Shown here piece by piece: positions 15,040 to 28,894 of a stretch of 64,000 nucleotides of DNA (position 1 is the first letter of the stretch; each line of letters starts with the position of its first letter). Source of the stretch: Chrysoperla carnea (taxonomy: Eukaryota; Arthropoda; Insecta; Neuroptera; Chrysopidae); contig NC_058341.1 of assembly GCF_905475395.1 (NCBI RefSeq), positions 30,643,501-30,707,500 of the forward strand, written 5' to 3'. Below the pieces are notes generated by a model. It was not told where the DNA came from, ran no database searches, and was given only the letters and a program-made list of their open reading frames with translations. The translations under genes and the position numbers were made by a program.

Positions 15040-15433
15040 GAAAAGGGAAAACAATGATATGCACAAAAAATGTTTCAAACAAAAGTAACAGCTTTTATAT
15101 TTTACATTTAATTCTATGTCTTTGACGGTTTACAAGATGGGTCCTAGGAATCCGAGAACCAAGAATTGATCCAAAAATTGATCTATGTTGCTCATTTAAG
15201 AATTCACTTCCCTTTTTATGTCCTGAATACGGTTAAAAATTTCAACTCGATATCTGTTTTCGATTTTGAGTTATCGTGTTTCCAGTCAAAGGGCTGATTT
15301 TATGTTGGTGTCATCAATATTTCAACACCTATACCAATTTTGTTGGTCTTGTCATTAATATTTATAAGCGTTACAAACTTGGGTCTAAATTTAATATTTA
15401 TGTTGAAATACATTTCAAATATACATGGTATAA
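15040..15433 (+). repeat. Dispersed repeat, family A (5'-truncated)
   Basis: It shares 'aaaatgtttcaaacaaaagt', 'tacaagatgggtcctag', 'cgatatctgttttcgat', 'aacacctataccaattttg' and 'gcgttacaaacttgggtcta' with the other copies, and ends 'atacatggtataa'. The typical first ~150 bp are missing or too diverged to see. Confidence 0.65.
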
Positions 15434-17417
15434 TATTGAGTATTATAAAATTGGAAGGGTGGAAGTGCAGGAAAGCCATTTATCTGGTTAGCGTAGTCGA
15501 TAATTATTAAAGTTAAACTATCATTTTGAAAAATGTAAAATCCGTTAAAAGCAAAGACGGTAAAAGATACTCAATATTTAATTAAACCTAATCATTATTT
15601 TGTGGGTTTGAGTTCATAAATTAATAAAGCTTGTAGTTTTAGTTTAAAATCGTCCATTTATAATATTTATATAATATTTTATTGCTAAAAAAGTAATATA
15701 AAGGAAATAACGAATTGAATTTATTATTTTCATACATTTGGCTTTATATTCTTTTATATGTGTTTAGCAAATTGTTACATATTTTATTTTACTGCCATCT
15801 GTTGAAAGTTAAACGAACTTAAACATTGTATTACATCAACAATATCAAGCTGTGCATCAATAGATGGTACTACGATCTCACATAGTAATTTATGTATGAA
15901 TAACAAGATATTTGGCTCATATTTATTAATTTATAACAAATTTAGTTAAAATCCACAAATAATACGAACGAAAAATTAGTATTATTTTAAAATTTAATTT
16001 AATTTGGTTTGTTTGTTTGTATAAAACTCTATTTATATAATTTTATAAATGCGATAACTGATTTTACATTTGTGTATCACAAATTGCCTACAATCAAATA
16101 TAATAATATATTTATTTATTGTTTAGCTTCGGGTTTTAGTTGTATGCATGTTTAATGGATATGTATATTCTATAATAGAATACAAAGATTATCCCTTAAA
16201 GTGTTTTGTTTCATATCCTTAGGCAGTCAATTAAATAACATACAAAGGACTTCAAAGAACATTTCAGAATTAATTCATCCATTTAACACATATGTGTTTG
16301 TTTTAAGTAAACATTATACAATGCATAATATTATAATGTTTTTAAGCAAAATATACATCCATTAAAACAGTTCACAAAACAAAAATGAAACTAAAAAAAG
16401 TATTTTTAATTTATTAATTTAATTAAAATTTTCGTTGTGTTTATTTATAATAATATAGTGAATATAATAATGAAGAAAGAGTTGAATGTGTTTTTATCTG
16501 TATATTTTTGGTTGATGTCCGGGGTAACATATCTAGTTGACATTTTGCCGGCAGCTGGAGGCGGCGTCAGTGTCTGTAGCAGATGTCACTTCCGCCATTT
16601 TCACAACCACACTTCATATGTTGTGTTGAACAGACAATATATAAACTAGACTACATGATACTGAACTTGTGCTATGTGATGTTAGCAAATGGTTCATACA
16701 CCCATATACTACCAGAGATAACCAACAATCAGGCGTCCTTTATCATCATCACCACCAACAAACAAAGATAGAGAGCATATACAGATCATTATTTCATACA
16801 CGGGTTAAAAAAAATTGAACAGTTTCGAAATAGCTTTGACTTTAAAAATAAATTCATTGTAACTATACCCATATTTAAATTTTTCATTCGAAAGTGTGTT
16901 TGCTTGTTTGGCAAGAGTTTGTGCTCAGAAACAGTTGAAAAATCAGGGAAAGATTACTTGCGTACCTTTGGGTACTTGCATACTTGAAATATTAAAAATC
17001 AACGTGTATAAGTTCTTTTCCACTCGTATACACTTAAAACTCCTCGTTCCCTCCATCATTATATCAGTCATTATTGTCAAAGCTAAATTTTTCCATTAGG
17101 TACTCTGAAGCTGCTGGTGAATGCAAATATAAATTGCTCACTATAATTTTCAATACTTTTGTAAAACGATAGTGAATTTTCAATTACAACAAAATTGCGT
17201 TCTTTTCAAATAAAGAATAAGTAAAAAAAGTTGTAAATTTTCAATTAACTAATTTCTAGAAAAAAAGATTAACAACTACCATATCTAGTTGGAGAAAAAC
17301 GAAATATATCTTTTTATTTCATCTTTAGTTGTTTAAAACTTTTACAATTTGTTTATGTTCTGAAAAGCGCTTATGGCAGGTTTTTCTAGACATCATTCCG
17401 AATTCATAGAGCTATCA
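15434..17417. other. Intergenic DNA with one GC-richer island near 16.53-16.61 kb
   Basis: Most of this is A/T-rich and featureless. The exception is a ~75 bp G+C-rich block, which on the minus strand contains an ATG in a strong context (positions 16598-16596, 'aaaatggcggaagtg') opening a 21-codon frame that stops at 16533. I do not call a gene because no clear splice donor extends it. Confidence 0.45.
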
Positions 17418-18032
17418 CACATATTTTTAACCCCTGAACTTGGGGTGTTATAAGCATGTGGCATCGTAGCGCCTGAACGGATAATAATTTAACAGAGAGT
17501 GTTCTTAGAAATGTTTCAAGTGCGAGCTTAGGTTTCCGTACCCGAAAAAACTAAAAAATTGGCGATGATTTTCAAAATCGATTCAGTGCGGAAAAGGCAT
17601 GACATATAATTTTAACAAATGAATAATTACTATGGAAATGAATGGTCAAATAAACCTGACTCAATTCATATCGAAGTAAAATAATTAGGTAATTCAAAAC
17701 AATAATTCAAAAGAACAAAGTCAACTCAAATATTTCTACTTCAATTAAATATTTCCAAAAATTTGTCCCAAAAAATGATAGCTCTCTAAGTATCCTTTTC
17801 ATTCTCATCTGATGTCCTTGACCATTACTTTGACATTGATTTAAGAAGGAGTGTTATAAGTTTAAAGTGTTGATCTGTGCGTCTGTGTATTTCTCAGTGG
17901 CATCGTAGACCCTAAACGATCGAACCGACTTGATTGAGAACATTTTATAGATAAGTTTCCAAAAATCGGTTTACATGGAATAAATCGTATTCGTTGGGGG
18001 TTTTTTAAATTTTGTAAATTTCACTTGTTACG
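17418..18032 (-). repeat. Dispersed repeat, family B (inverted copy)
   Basis: Read on the minus strand it begins 'aacaagtgaaatttacaaaa', passes through 'gatttattccatgtaaaccg' and 'gatgccactgagaaatacac', and ends with 'cttataacaccccaagttc'. It matches the copy at 10830-11450 in order and length but in opposite orientation. Confidence 0.7.
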
Positions 18033-19279
18033 TTCACGACCATTATTTTTCCACCAATTTGATCTCGTTGACTAAATCGAAAAATCTTTTACAATAATAT
18101 AAATATTATTTATACATGTTTAATTTTATTTAGCATGAGTGTACATCGAAACATATAAAACAGGCAACAGACGACACCATACATACAAAGTTCATTCAAT
18201 CATTTATGCATGGCATGGCAACTACCCAAGAGCAAATTCACTAAAAAATTAATTTATTACGTTTTTTTTTCTTTTTGGTATACACACAAAAAGAAATTAT
18301 GTCTGGAAAGAATTTGTCAAATACATACATCAACTCCATATCTCTACTACCATCATGAAATACTTAAATTAATTATATAAAAGATTTTAATTAGCCTTTT
18401 GAGCAAATATAAAATATTTATATCCAGTGTAACAGGAAATACATCGTCTTTTTGCAATTTACAAAAATAATGTTGTCGTACTCAACTGGAATACATAATT
18501 CGAATGTTTTTGATATTTCATTGAATAGATGTTTACGAATGTGTATATGTTTTATGTGTAGTAGACAGGGTCACACGAGCTTTTAAGATAAGGCGTGTTG
18601 AAACTAACGCGTGTTAGAAACGTGTTTTATAGTTCTCAGTTTCAATAGGCATAAAACACATGTTATGCCCATCACGAGCGTCTGGATAGAGTAATTTCTC
18701 TTCATTTACTGAGATGCGTAGAAAATTAAAGTTTGGCTGAAGTGATTGTGCTGAAGTTTTGAAACAAAGTGCTTGTGGAAATTATATTTTCTCCAAAACA
18801 GTCTACCCTGGACCATCCTGTTTAATGAAAGTTCTTTCGAAATATATCCTTATCACTGATATGCTTAAGTAGTTCTTTCGAAAGTTAAGTTCGTTCGAAA
18901 ATATTTCAAAAAGCAGTACTTCCTTTTCTTGTGAAAAAGAAAATTTATAATATTTCCTCAAGAGATAGCTGTAGACAACTATCATTACTTTAATTGTAAT
19001 TTATCGTTTTTCCTTAAAAAAGTCACGGGATTTTGTTAGTTCTAAAAGATAGAAAAAAAAATCAATATTGATTGAAATATTTTAACGATACTTCATTTAA
19101 TGTCTCTGTTTTTAATAGATTTCGCCCAATTTTAAACAAAAAAGCACTTTCAAGTTTTTCAAGCACTATATTTTCGAAATAATTGACTTTTTGGTTTAAA
19201 ATTTTTCAAAATATAAGAAAGTAGTTTAAAAAAATACTATTGTAAAGTTTTTCGCTAATGCTTCATCAATAATATTTAA

Positions 19280-19772
19280 ATCGAGTGAAAACAAACAATT
19301 AATTTAGTTACTTGTTGAAATACCATGTATGGACAGTATTGATTACGCAATAGTTTCTTTTCTTATGCCATGTAAGTCCAGAATGATAGCCACACATACA
19401 TAATTTGCGCCCTAAACAGTAATGTTTACGAAAAAATGTTTCAAACAAAAGTTTATTTTTCATAAGGAACATTTTTTACGTTTAAACTTTTGTACTATCT
19501 CTAATGGGCTACAAGACCCAATTTACCTATGTTGCTCATTTACGAAATCGACCTCACATTTTACGCGCTGAGCACGCAACAAAAATTTCAGCTTGATATC
19601 TCTTTCGTTTTTCACAGACGAACAAACAGACAACCACAAATGGGCTCATCAGGTGATTTTATGAACGCCTATACCAAAATTTTGTTCGTAGCATTCAATA
19701 TTTTTAAGCGTTACAAACTTGGGACTAAACATAGTATACCATGATATATATTGTATATATACATGGTATAAC
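19280..19772 (+). repeat. Dispersed repeat, family A (near full length)
   Basis: It runs from 'gagtgaaaacaaacaattaa' through 'gttgaaataccatgtatgga', 'gtttacgaaaaaatgtttca', 'tcagcttgatatctctttcg', 'acagacaaccacaaatggg', 'acgcctataccaaaatttt' and 'gcgttacaaacttgggacta' to 'atacatggtataac'. It is one of the two most complete copies, about 490 bp, with no coding capacity. Confidence 0.75.
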
Positions 19773-20773
19773 AAAAACCGGACGAACGCACACCCAAAAA
19801 AGTATTATTCAAAAAGTACAAGGTGTATTAGATTATCATTACGAAATTCTCCATTTTGAACTAAATAAAACATCGAGCTTCTTTAAGTATGTGTAAAAAC
19901 TCATAGATTAAATATTGAACTTCGTTGTTACCAGGGAAGGTTTGCTATGATCAGCTCTTCTACTAAACTGTACATTTTTCAAACATTTGTATTCTGTAAA
20001 GAAACATTAATACGTTTCAATTCCTTTATCTATCGATTTTTGTTTTTCATTTTATGACATTGCAACAATAATTACAAATAATTCAATAGAAACATCATTT
20101 TTATGTTAGTGAGAGGCGTACATTTTACGTATTTATAGATAAAATTTTATTAGCAGACATGTACGAAAACTCACAATGTTACAATACATTTATTATGATC
20201 ATATTTTTACAGTATACATTTATTTTTAGTCAACGATGAAAAAAAATACATATCTGTATCTAAATCAATTTATAATGAAGTAAAATCTCAATGGATTCGA
20301 CATTCATAAAACATATATCTCACTATTTTATGATAGTTAAAATATAGAAAAAATTATATTATTTGGTGATTGAGACATCATCCTCGTTTTAAGAGGTATT
20401 TTTAGATGAGAAGTTATTGTCAACATCGTAACATTGTGAAACAAATCTTACAAAACAGTTTTTACCTACTCCTACTTACCAGATCAAATCAGGTATTCTT
20501 GTTTTTTGATATTTTGCTTGCAATGTAAACACAATGTTAAACCCAAGTCCGACCTCGGCAAACGACCTGATAATGAAAATAAGAAAAACTTCGAAAATTT
20601 TGACCTTATTTCCGATATTGACCCGGAAGGGCTGGTTTTTCTTAAAAAATTTGAGTATTCATTTGTAAAGAAGGCTAAATTTTCAACAATTAGGGTGAAA
20701 TCGCTTTTGATAGGACCAACAGTTTCGGAGATACAGCTTTTCAAAGTGAGTCTTTTTTTCAAGCTACAAGATT

Positions 20774-20880
20774 TCATCTTGTAAACCATTAGAGATAGAA
20801 CAAAAGTTTAAATGTAAAAATATTTCTTATAAAAAAATAAACAACTTTTGTTTGCAACATTTCTTCGTAAACATCACTGG
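20774..20880 (-). repeat. Dispersed repeat, family A (short inverted fragment)
   Basis: The forward text 'tcttgtaaaccattagagat' and 'agaacaaaagtttaaatgta' closely matches the minus-oriented copy at 36533-36615. Only the middle of the element is present. It lies ~300 bp from the KDM1A-like fragment. Confidence 0.55.
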
Positions 20881-21157
20881 TTTTCGAAAATTTTGGTTCA
20901 AGTATTGTCTAGAATATTTTTGTTTTTTAAGAATGTTTCACAAAACCACTAGTTGATGCTACACCTGCTACTCCTCATCATTTATAGTTTTCGAGAAAAT
21001 GGACAATTTTGTCCTAATTTGTGGCTTCACGCAAATTGATAAGCAAAATTACAAATTGAAACCGGTCCAATGAAATGAGATTCTTTGATAATGTACTATT
21101 TTTTACAAAATCAAAATATTTATGACACGGTATCGTATATTTTACCGTATGTTACAA

Positions 21158-21264
21158 TGCAACTTGCTTCACGCAAATCGCTTAAAAAAGCAAGACATAC
21201 CGTTGCAAGATAGTTACGGATTTTATGTTCTCCGGCAAAAAAGGCACATGCTTGCAAAATATTT
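21158..21264 (-). pseudogene. KDM1A-derived fragment (pseudogene)
   Basis: Read on the minus strand, this stretch aligns with the FAD-binding end of the KDM1A exon at 28146-28894. The fragment reads CAFFAGEHKIRNYLATVCLA where the intact exon reads [20 protein letters not shown]; both continue into FLS(D/G)LREAS. The underlying DNA also matches, for example 'gatagttacggatt' and 'atgttctccggc' in both. Flanks do not match further, there is no start, stop or splice context, and conserved T, P, H and G are changed. I infer a decayed partial duplication about 7 kb downstream of its source, on the same strand. Confidence 0.75.
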
Positions 21265-24200
21265 CATTTGAAAAAATAGTGGCAGCTTCCAAGGAAAATA
21301 ATGCGAGCTTTCAAGTAAAAATATAACTTTTTTTCTAAAACAAATATTTAAAAAACTGAAGATACGTCAGTAGTAAAAACCCAGGACTAGAACTATAATT
21401 TTATGTTTTATTGGACCCATTAAGTTATTCTTCACATGAAATAAACAGATCGTCCAAATAGTAAGCAGCAAATGATAGATCATTTTCCATTGCAAGTATT
21501 TTTATGGCACCGTTGTTGAAATGTGTATACTCATAAAAGTTTTACGTAGAGATGTCTAGTAGTTATTTATATCATCGATCAAAATGAATAAAATAGATGA
21601 AAAAATAAACACCAATAACTAAATAGAAATTTATCAAGTATCAGTGTATCACATTTTCTAATTTTTAAGAAACAATAAGTTAAAATATTTTGAGCGAACA
21701 TTACTCAAAATATAAAATGAGTTCAATGTACTAGAAATATGCTGTTAATAATCATAGCAAATATCGTTCAATTTTATTTTGTTTATTTTCTCAAATCAAT
21801 CTTTTTTGCTTTATTTTCTCTTGTTTATTTTTTATTGGATTTTTATTGAAACTGGTAACAGTGCGCTCACCGCGACTTGAATAGAAGCGATTTATCTTTC
21901 CAAAAGAAATCCTTTTTTATATTTGAAAACTCGAAATTTCAGATTGCTATCTCATTTCATTTTTCAGTAAATGTGTTCAAGAGTGAGCAGAAGAACAATT
22001 CACTAATCGAGGAATTTTATGAACGATTACATGCAGGGTTATATTCCAACCCCGCAATTTCGAAAAAATTTTGAGGCCTACATGTCAAAAAATGTTTGAT
22101 TCGTGTTAATTAAATGATAGAAACCCTCTAAATACTTTTTTGGATAATTTTCACAAAGAAAAATAATCGTTTTCAAATTTTTTTTTATAAATTGTTTAAG
22201 TTTAGTGTTTTAAGGAAATTATTCATGCTTTTTCAAATCTGTGAAAAATGAAAATGCAATAAATTTAATTTCGTTTTCATAAAAACAAAATTTAAAGATA
22301 AATTTATATAAAAAAGAAAAACATTTGAAAAACAAAGACAAAGAGTTTTCAATTCTGAGCTGAAAATAAATCGTAAAAAAAGTTTATTAAAAAAGTATAT
22401 TAAAAAACATTAATTCAAAATGTAAAATTATAAATTTTATTTTCATAATAATATTTTATAAAATGTTTTTTTTTTAAATGGTTCATGCCTCAAACCATAT
22501 ATACCAATTGTAAAAGACTTTTATTAAGTAAAAGAAAATATAACTCTATATATGGATGTTGGAGTGACTCTGTTGCCGTCACTGAGAATGATCATTTTAA
22601 AACAATATTATTTGTTGCTCATGTTATATGCTCCATTATCTTTTATATTTAAACGAGCAATTTTTATATATATCATCGATCTCGGAAACGTCTCCAATGA
22701 TTTTCATGAAAATTCGTATCCTGAGGTTTTTTGGAGCGAAAAATCAATCTAAAAAGGTATCATTTTTAGAAAATGTTGTTTTATTCGTGTTTTCAGGAAA
22801 AATTGAAACAAACTGAAAACGTGACTCTTACTGCCATCTATTGGCGACTGGTAATACTATTATTATTTTTAATTGGGAGGGGCTAGCTTAAAGACACTGA
22901 AACACTAAAGCTAGGTTTCGGTAGGTGGCGTTGTTTAGTAGCACACGTTTAATATATAGGGGGCTTTTTTGGAGAAAAATTGATCTATTAAGGTTTAATT
23001 TTAAGAAAAGCTCGTTTTCTCTCGGAAACGGGTCCAAAAATTTTCATGAAATTTAGTATGCAAGGGGTTTCGGTTGCGAAAAATCGATCTAGCGATGTCT
23101 TAAATTTAAAATAAATAACTTAAATATCTTCTAGCTTGAAAGTTACAAGTTTAAATTATTAATAACTAAGCATGCAAGTTATGAAATAAATCATACCGGA
23201 GTGGTTAAGTGTTGAATGAAAAAACTAACATTTTCTGTTATCTTCCACTATCTTTAATTGATTGATTGAACAAATTTCAATATTAAAAAATAGTCTCAGT
23301 TTTGTATTTTTATTATTAAAGGTATGGGTTTAAAATGTTAACTTATTGGATTGGAGGTCTATAGGTACCTATTCCTTTGATTGCATTTAAAATACAATGT
23401 ATTGTATGTTCAAAAAAATACTTGGAAATTCATTAGCAGCAGTGGCAACGGAATCTCTTCTCTTTTGTATATGTGTAATACTAACTTGTTGAAGAGAAAA
23501 AGGAAAAACACACTCATTTTCATGAAGTTCATGAAAATTCATTTAGAATTTATTATTTTGTGGCAGTTGACACTAATTGTGATAAACTGTAAATTGGAAG
23601 ACTGTTTATACAGTGCCTTAGTGCCTATTATTATATGTATATTCTATTCCGTACTTTATAATATAATACCGCTTGTTCAACTATAATTTATCATGCTTTA
23701 TTTTATTAGTGATTGAAAGACATCTATTTGAAACTGCTAATCAAGAAAGATATCTATTTTAAACAACTTAAGTCTACTATTTTAACCAAGCCGAAAACAA
23801 AATTAGAGTCTCATTTCATCGCTTTTATCCTGGAATAATTATAGGAAAATATAGTTTTCGAGGCCTCAATCTTGAAGCCTGAAAATACCTTTTGGTAATT
23901 CTACTTGTGGCTCTTTAAGCTTTTTGCAAAAAAAATTTCAGAAAATTGTCAAATTTTTCTTACAAATTGTTATTTTTACCACTTTTCTGTCACTTGCAAA
24001 CACTTATGTCTACCGCTTTCGTATTCTAGGTTTAATTGTAGACAAGACACACCTGAAAAAAATCGTTGCTGATGTACCCTGATGTATTACCATCTTATGG
24101 TACTTTTTCGTTAAAAGTCCTAAATTTTGTTTTGCTTTTCTACCATTTTTTGACAGTATTGTAATATATTTTCTTCACCAGGTATGGCTAGGTAAACTAG

Positions 24201-27200
24201 ATAATTGACTGGACTCTTCCATGCCTAATAAGCGGTACATATTTTGGAAAATTTTTAAGTGATACTGCGAATCCATTTTTGTTTGGACTAGTTTTGATAA
24301 TTAAGGCCGAGGCTAATGTATTGAATTCAAATTTCATTTTACTGACGCACCCAATTTTTCTTCTTCCGCCTAACATCCTAAATTCTACACACTAGCCTTT
24401 TTAGCACGCCTTCATGTTATTTAACAACGATTGGCGCAAATCCGAGACCATTACCACCTTTACTAGAAATCGTGACAAAAAAATTTCTTCGAACGTAGGA
24501 ACGCACATGTACCTACACACAAAATTAGAAATCTAAAAGTGGTGTTAATAAACTATACTGAACATGAAACATAAAGATATACTGAAAATTTGAAATTAGA
24601 TTTTGAAAGAAAATTGAGGATCCAACAAACACACTGTAACAAAGAAAGTGTATATATAGACGTTAGATATAAAGGCATAAATTGAGAAATACTACTACGC
24701 ACAAATATTATATTATTATTTCATTTATTCGTTCCTAAAAAGATTTATTTTATATTCTCACTGTTTCCTTACACTTGCTACATAATATTACACACTAACT
24801 TACTATCCAATTTCCCTTTTTTCTTACTATTTACTATGAGCTAACATATTATCGTATGCATAGCACAACCAAACACAATATCACGATCTTCTAAGGATAC
24901 CGTTGACATAACGAAAGGATCATATTATAATATCTCTGCAATACGACTTCATCCTGTAACCTGATGATAATTTTTACCTTGCAAAAGTCGTAGGTGACAT
25001 CTATTAAAAGTTACAAATATTATAACTCAACAAAATAGCATCGAAGATAAAACAAAAATTAATAATTGAACAAATCCAAAACCATAAAATTATAAAATAA
25101 ACATTTGTGATATGAGACGATAACTGTTTTTTGTGTCAAAAATACCTTATGTACTGAATTTTATGGAAATCAGTAATAGTTTCGGAATTCGGTAAAATTC
25201 AGTCTATACGAATAAATTGACCCCAAAACTACGAAAGTTAGTCGATTAGCCGAGTATTTTAGTCGGTTAGCTATGGTATATATCTTGAAATCATATATGA
25301 AGAAAACCCTTAAAACGGTAAATTCGTAAAAAAGAAAGTTACAGTGCAATAGGGTGAAGAATAAAATAGCATGAGATCTACCTACCTTTCGAAATTCTGT
25401 CTGTAACACCAAATAAAATGAAATACATACTTCAATTTGTTTCTTATATACCTACCTAACTGATGAGCTATATCTGCAAAATAAAAAATTGAAAGGAAAT
25501 TACCACAATGAAATCTGAATGACTAGTTACCACACGTATTTACTATAAGACACTAAATAAACTTGATTTTTATTACGTTAGATAGTAAGAATATCACCCC
25601 GAACATCATAAACGGGATTTCTGCATATAAAAATAATCATAGACTTGTCAAATAAAGCCATCAATTTTCATTTTTATCCTTAATTTTTAGTCCATCGGGT
25701 CAGGTTTTTTTGAATTTGTTTATCAGTTACATCACTTTTGCTTTATAGCGTAACCCAAGGAGCTTAAAATTCTATGTTATATCTTTAAGGACTGTTTTAG
25801 AATATAAAAATCGCGCCTTCAGTATACATTATACCAGTTCTGTGGAAAAAATTGCAAGTTGAAAAAGTATAAATCTGATATCGAAGCCATTAGGTATTAT
25901 ACCGAAATTATCGTTAAAGATATTGACGCCTGTTGTTTCGCAAAACTATTGCTTCTACAATTAATCTAGCAAATAATCAAGTCTAGAAGAATTCAAAATA
26001 CAATCTTAGCCACATGATTAATTTGAGTTGATTTTGATTCCGCGAAGTAATATTTCTTGTAGTTGGTTCATGGGTAATTTTTTGTTCATGTTTTTTCAGC
26101 ATTTCAGTGGTCTAAGTGATTCAGCCATCTAAGTTTCGTATATGCCATTTGTAGAAGAATCTATTGACGTTCATTTTTATCTTAACTAAATATTTATAAT
26201 ATATCATATCTTAGAGCATAAATTTGACCTTTAGGGATTTAGAGGATCTTGAAGATTTCTGGCATATTCTTTTATCTTAACTAGTGATCAATTACGATAA
26301 AATTTTGTTGTATTTTATCAGTCTATTGACGAAATGGTAAGACGATCATTTTAGCATTCATGTAAAATGCTAGCCATTGGATTCGTGTCCCTAGAGTATA
26401 AAATGTAGTTAGAATACGGAACCATTTTTAATCGGTTACGCACACATTTAATGAATTTTTATATATACATATTATATTTGTATGTATGTCTTCTGTTTTC
26501 CATATAATTCAATTCATATACATTTCTGTTTTTCATTTCTCCTTCGTGTGGCATTTTCATTAATTATTTAAACAAATTCACTTGAATAAAATGAATTTTT
26601 CAAACCGTAAAATAACATTTATCATCGTGTTGAATAATAAAAGTGTATGTAACAGGAAGAAAAGGAAAAAGTTTACCTTAAGAAATAAAATAATAATGAA
26701 AATTTTTGAAAATTAATGTTTATTTAATTTTTTTTCTTATTCTTGTTTGGTTCTTTTCACTATTAATTTATTACAATTATTTTTCAATTTATGATTATTG
26801 TTTTATGTAAATATTTGTTCAATTTATTTTTATATTGTTTAAATACTAAAATTTACGTAAAAAAGCGAATTAATAATTTATTTTAATATCTAAAAATTAC
26901 GCGTTGTTTATATTGTGTTACTGACTTTGTGTACAAATTATACGAACTAACGAAAAAAAATCAAAGTACTGAACTAAGTGGGAGAGGGCCATATAAACGA
27001 TCTGAGTGTCCCTGTAAGGGAAGATAAAGACGCGCTCATTAACCAAATTGAGTAAATAGAGAAGTTTTTCGTAAAGCGAACATAGTTTCATATCATTAAT
27101 TGAGAATGAAATGGGTCACTGGTAAAATGAGAAACATTTCAGACCTTTGTTTTTCCTTCAACTTGAAATTATAATTGGCTTATCAAACATTTGCCGCACG

Positions 27201-28145
27201 TTGTTATGCCTTTCATGTACTGCATGGATGCGATTTACCAAGCAAAATAGGCCTTCGTTAATTATTAAATACTTTGTAAATTTTTCGACAGTCTAAATTT
27301 GAGTTTTAGTACGTCTCTGTAAATATTGAATGTACATTTTTGTTACTTCAACTAGGCTTTAATTAATGAGGCGTTCATTAATGGTGTAAATCGAACTCAA
27401 AAACTGCGGCTTATCATCATTATTAGATTGTTAACGTGTACAGTTGGTCTGCTCTTTTATGCTTCTGTGCAGTTTCGGGACACTCCATGTACGAACTTGT
27501 ATTCTAATTTATCAGATCGTTGTAGTGTTCATTTATGAAAATATAACTGAATTATTCATAAAACTTGATAATTATGATCAATTATAGATTTATTTTGACA
27601 CTAGTTTTGATTATACACAGAACCAATAACTTTATTTTTAATAATTTAACTATACTAAAATCGAATTGAGCACAATTAAATCAAATTGAAGTTGTGCCCA
27701 ATTACTAAAACTGCAGATTTTCTAGTCAATTTAAAGATTAGGTATTTAGACCGTAAATAACATGAAGTTTGCAAGAATTCGATGGAATAAAAAGAGAATT
27801 TTCGTAGGTTCGAAATCGAACACAACAGACGAAAAATTACTTTAAGCTACAAATTACAAAAAATAATTTAAGAATATTCTTGTAATAGATCGTTTTATCA
27901 AATGATGATTTAACAATTAATTTTCTATTCATTATAAAAATTTGGACGTTAGGCTCGAATTTCAATACAATTATTCTAATGGAAACTAAACATTTAATTA
28001 TTACAAAAAAATTCATTTGATAGTTTCTAATGTTTACAATTTTAAATCACATATTTTTATAAATATTTATCTAAAGAGGATACAAAAAAGAATTATGATC
28101 AATGAAATAATAATTTTCAAATGAAAAATTTCAGCTACATAAAAA
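21265..28145. other. Intergenic DNA downstream of KDM1A, no supported gene
   Basis: Short open frames (for example at 21877-22074, 22552-22752, 23381-23686 and 25170-25412) are A/T-driven and show no family pattern. A tRNA-like box pair near 26.33-26.39 kb is listed as a finding. A minus-strand AATAAA occurs near 27.59 kb and could serve KDM1A, but the distance (~550 bp) makes this only a possibility. Confidence 0.5.
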
Positions 28146-28894
28146 TTAAGTGGCTGGAGGGGCTTGAAAAGTTTGTCTAGGCGTGGATGGGGGTTTATAG
28201 GGACAACCACATAGTTGATCAGCAATACGACTTGCTTCACGCAAACCGCTCAAGAAAGCACCATGTACCGTAGCAGGATAGTTACGGATTGTATGTTCTC
28301 CGGCGAAAAAGACACGCCCTTGTCCAGTATTGGATGTTTGTGAATTATTAGGTGAACTAGTACCATTTGAAGCGTTGGGAGCAACAACTGGTGAAGCCAG
28401 CAAATCATAATCACTTCCTGAACTACCAACTGCTACAAATGAGTATGATCCACGTGACCATGGATCAGCACGCCATCTAGTTACGACCGTTTCTTTAGGT
28501 TGTGGTACTCCTGCATTGCCAAATATGCCTTTTAATACATTAATACAGCGACCTACAATTACATCATCCGATACATTTTCCATAACGGCAGCAGCTTCAC
28601 CAGCAACTAATGCTAACAATACTGGAGCTTTATATAAATTCCAAAATAAAAATAATTCACCACGTGAAGCAGTTGTACTGCCAACGTGGCCAAACAAATT
28701 TGCCGTTGGATTCCAAAATATTTTGTCAAAGCAAAGTATTACTTTATTTAAATTACCAAATCCTAAACGTTGAATAGCTGATGCTTTCCAATCTGGTAAC
28801 GGTGGCACAAATTGTACTGTATTATCTTGCACTGAATTTAATGCCGTTGCTAATTTTAGAACTCCCAACGGTAGTGTACATAAAACAACGTCCG
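28146..28894 (-). CDS. KDM1A: KDM1A / LSD1 histone demethylase, last coding exon
   Basis: KDM1A is a nuclear FAD-dependent amine oxidase that removes mono- and dimethyl groups from histone H3 lysine 4, usually with CoREST. This exon encodes the C-terminal half of its amine-oxidase domain. Visible landmarks in order: [28 protein letters not shown], whose lysine aligns with the FAD-proximal lysine (human Lys661 as I recall); [40 protein letters not shown]; and the FAD-binding end [19 protein letters not shown]. The acceptor AG is at 28896-28895 and the codon is completed by one base from the preceding exon. The stop codon is at 28148-28146. An Asn/Ser-rich insert ([18 protein letters not shown]) precedes the FAGEH motif. 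The exon is intact with no frameshift. Confidence 0.95.

Noticed and set aside
16437..16771. Plus-strand frames through the G+C-rich island
   Set aside because: Both lack a domain pattern or plausible start context. Only the minus-strand ATG context is worth noting.
20484..20789. Mirror open frames of ~100 codons on both strands
   Set aside because: No family resemblance; adjacent to repeat debris and probably chance openness.
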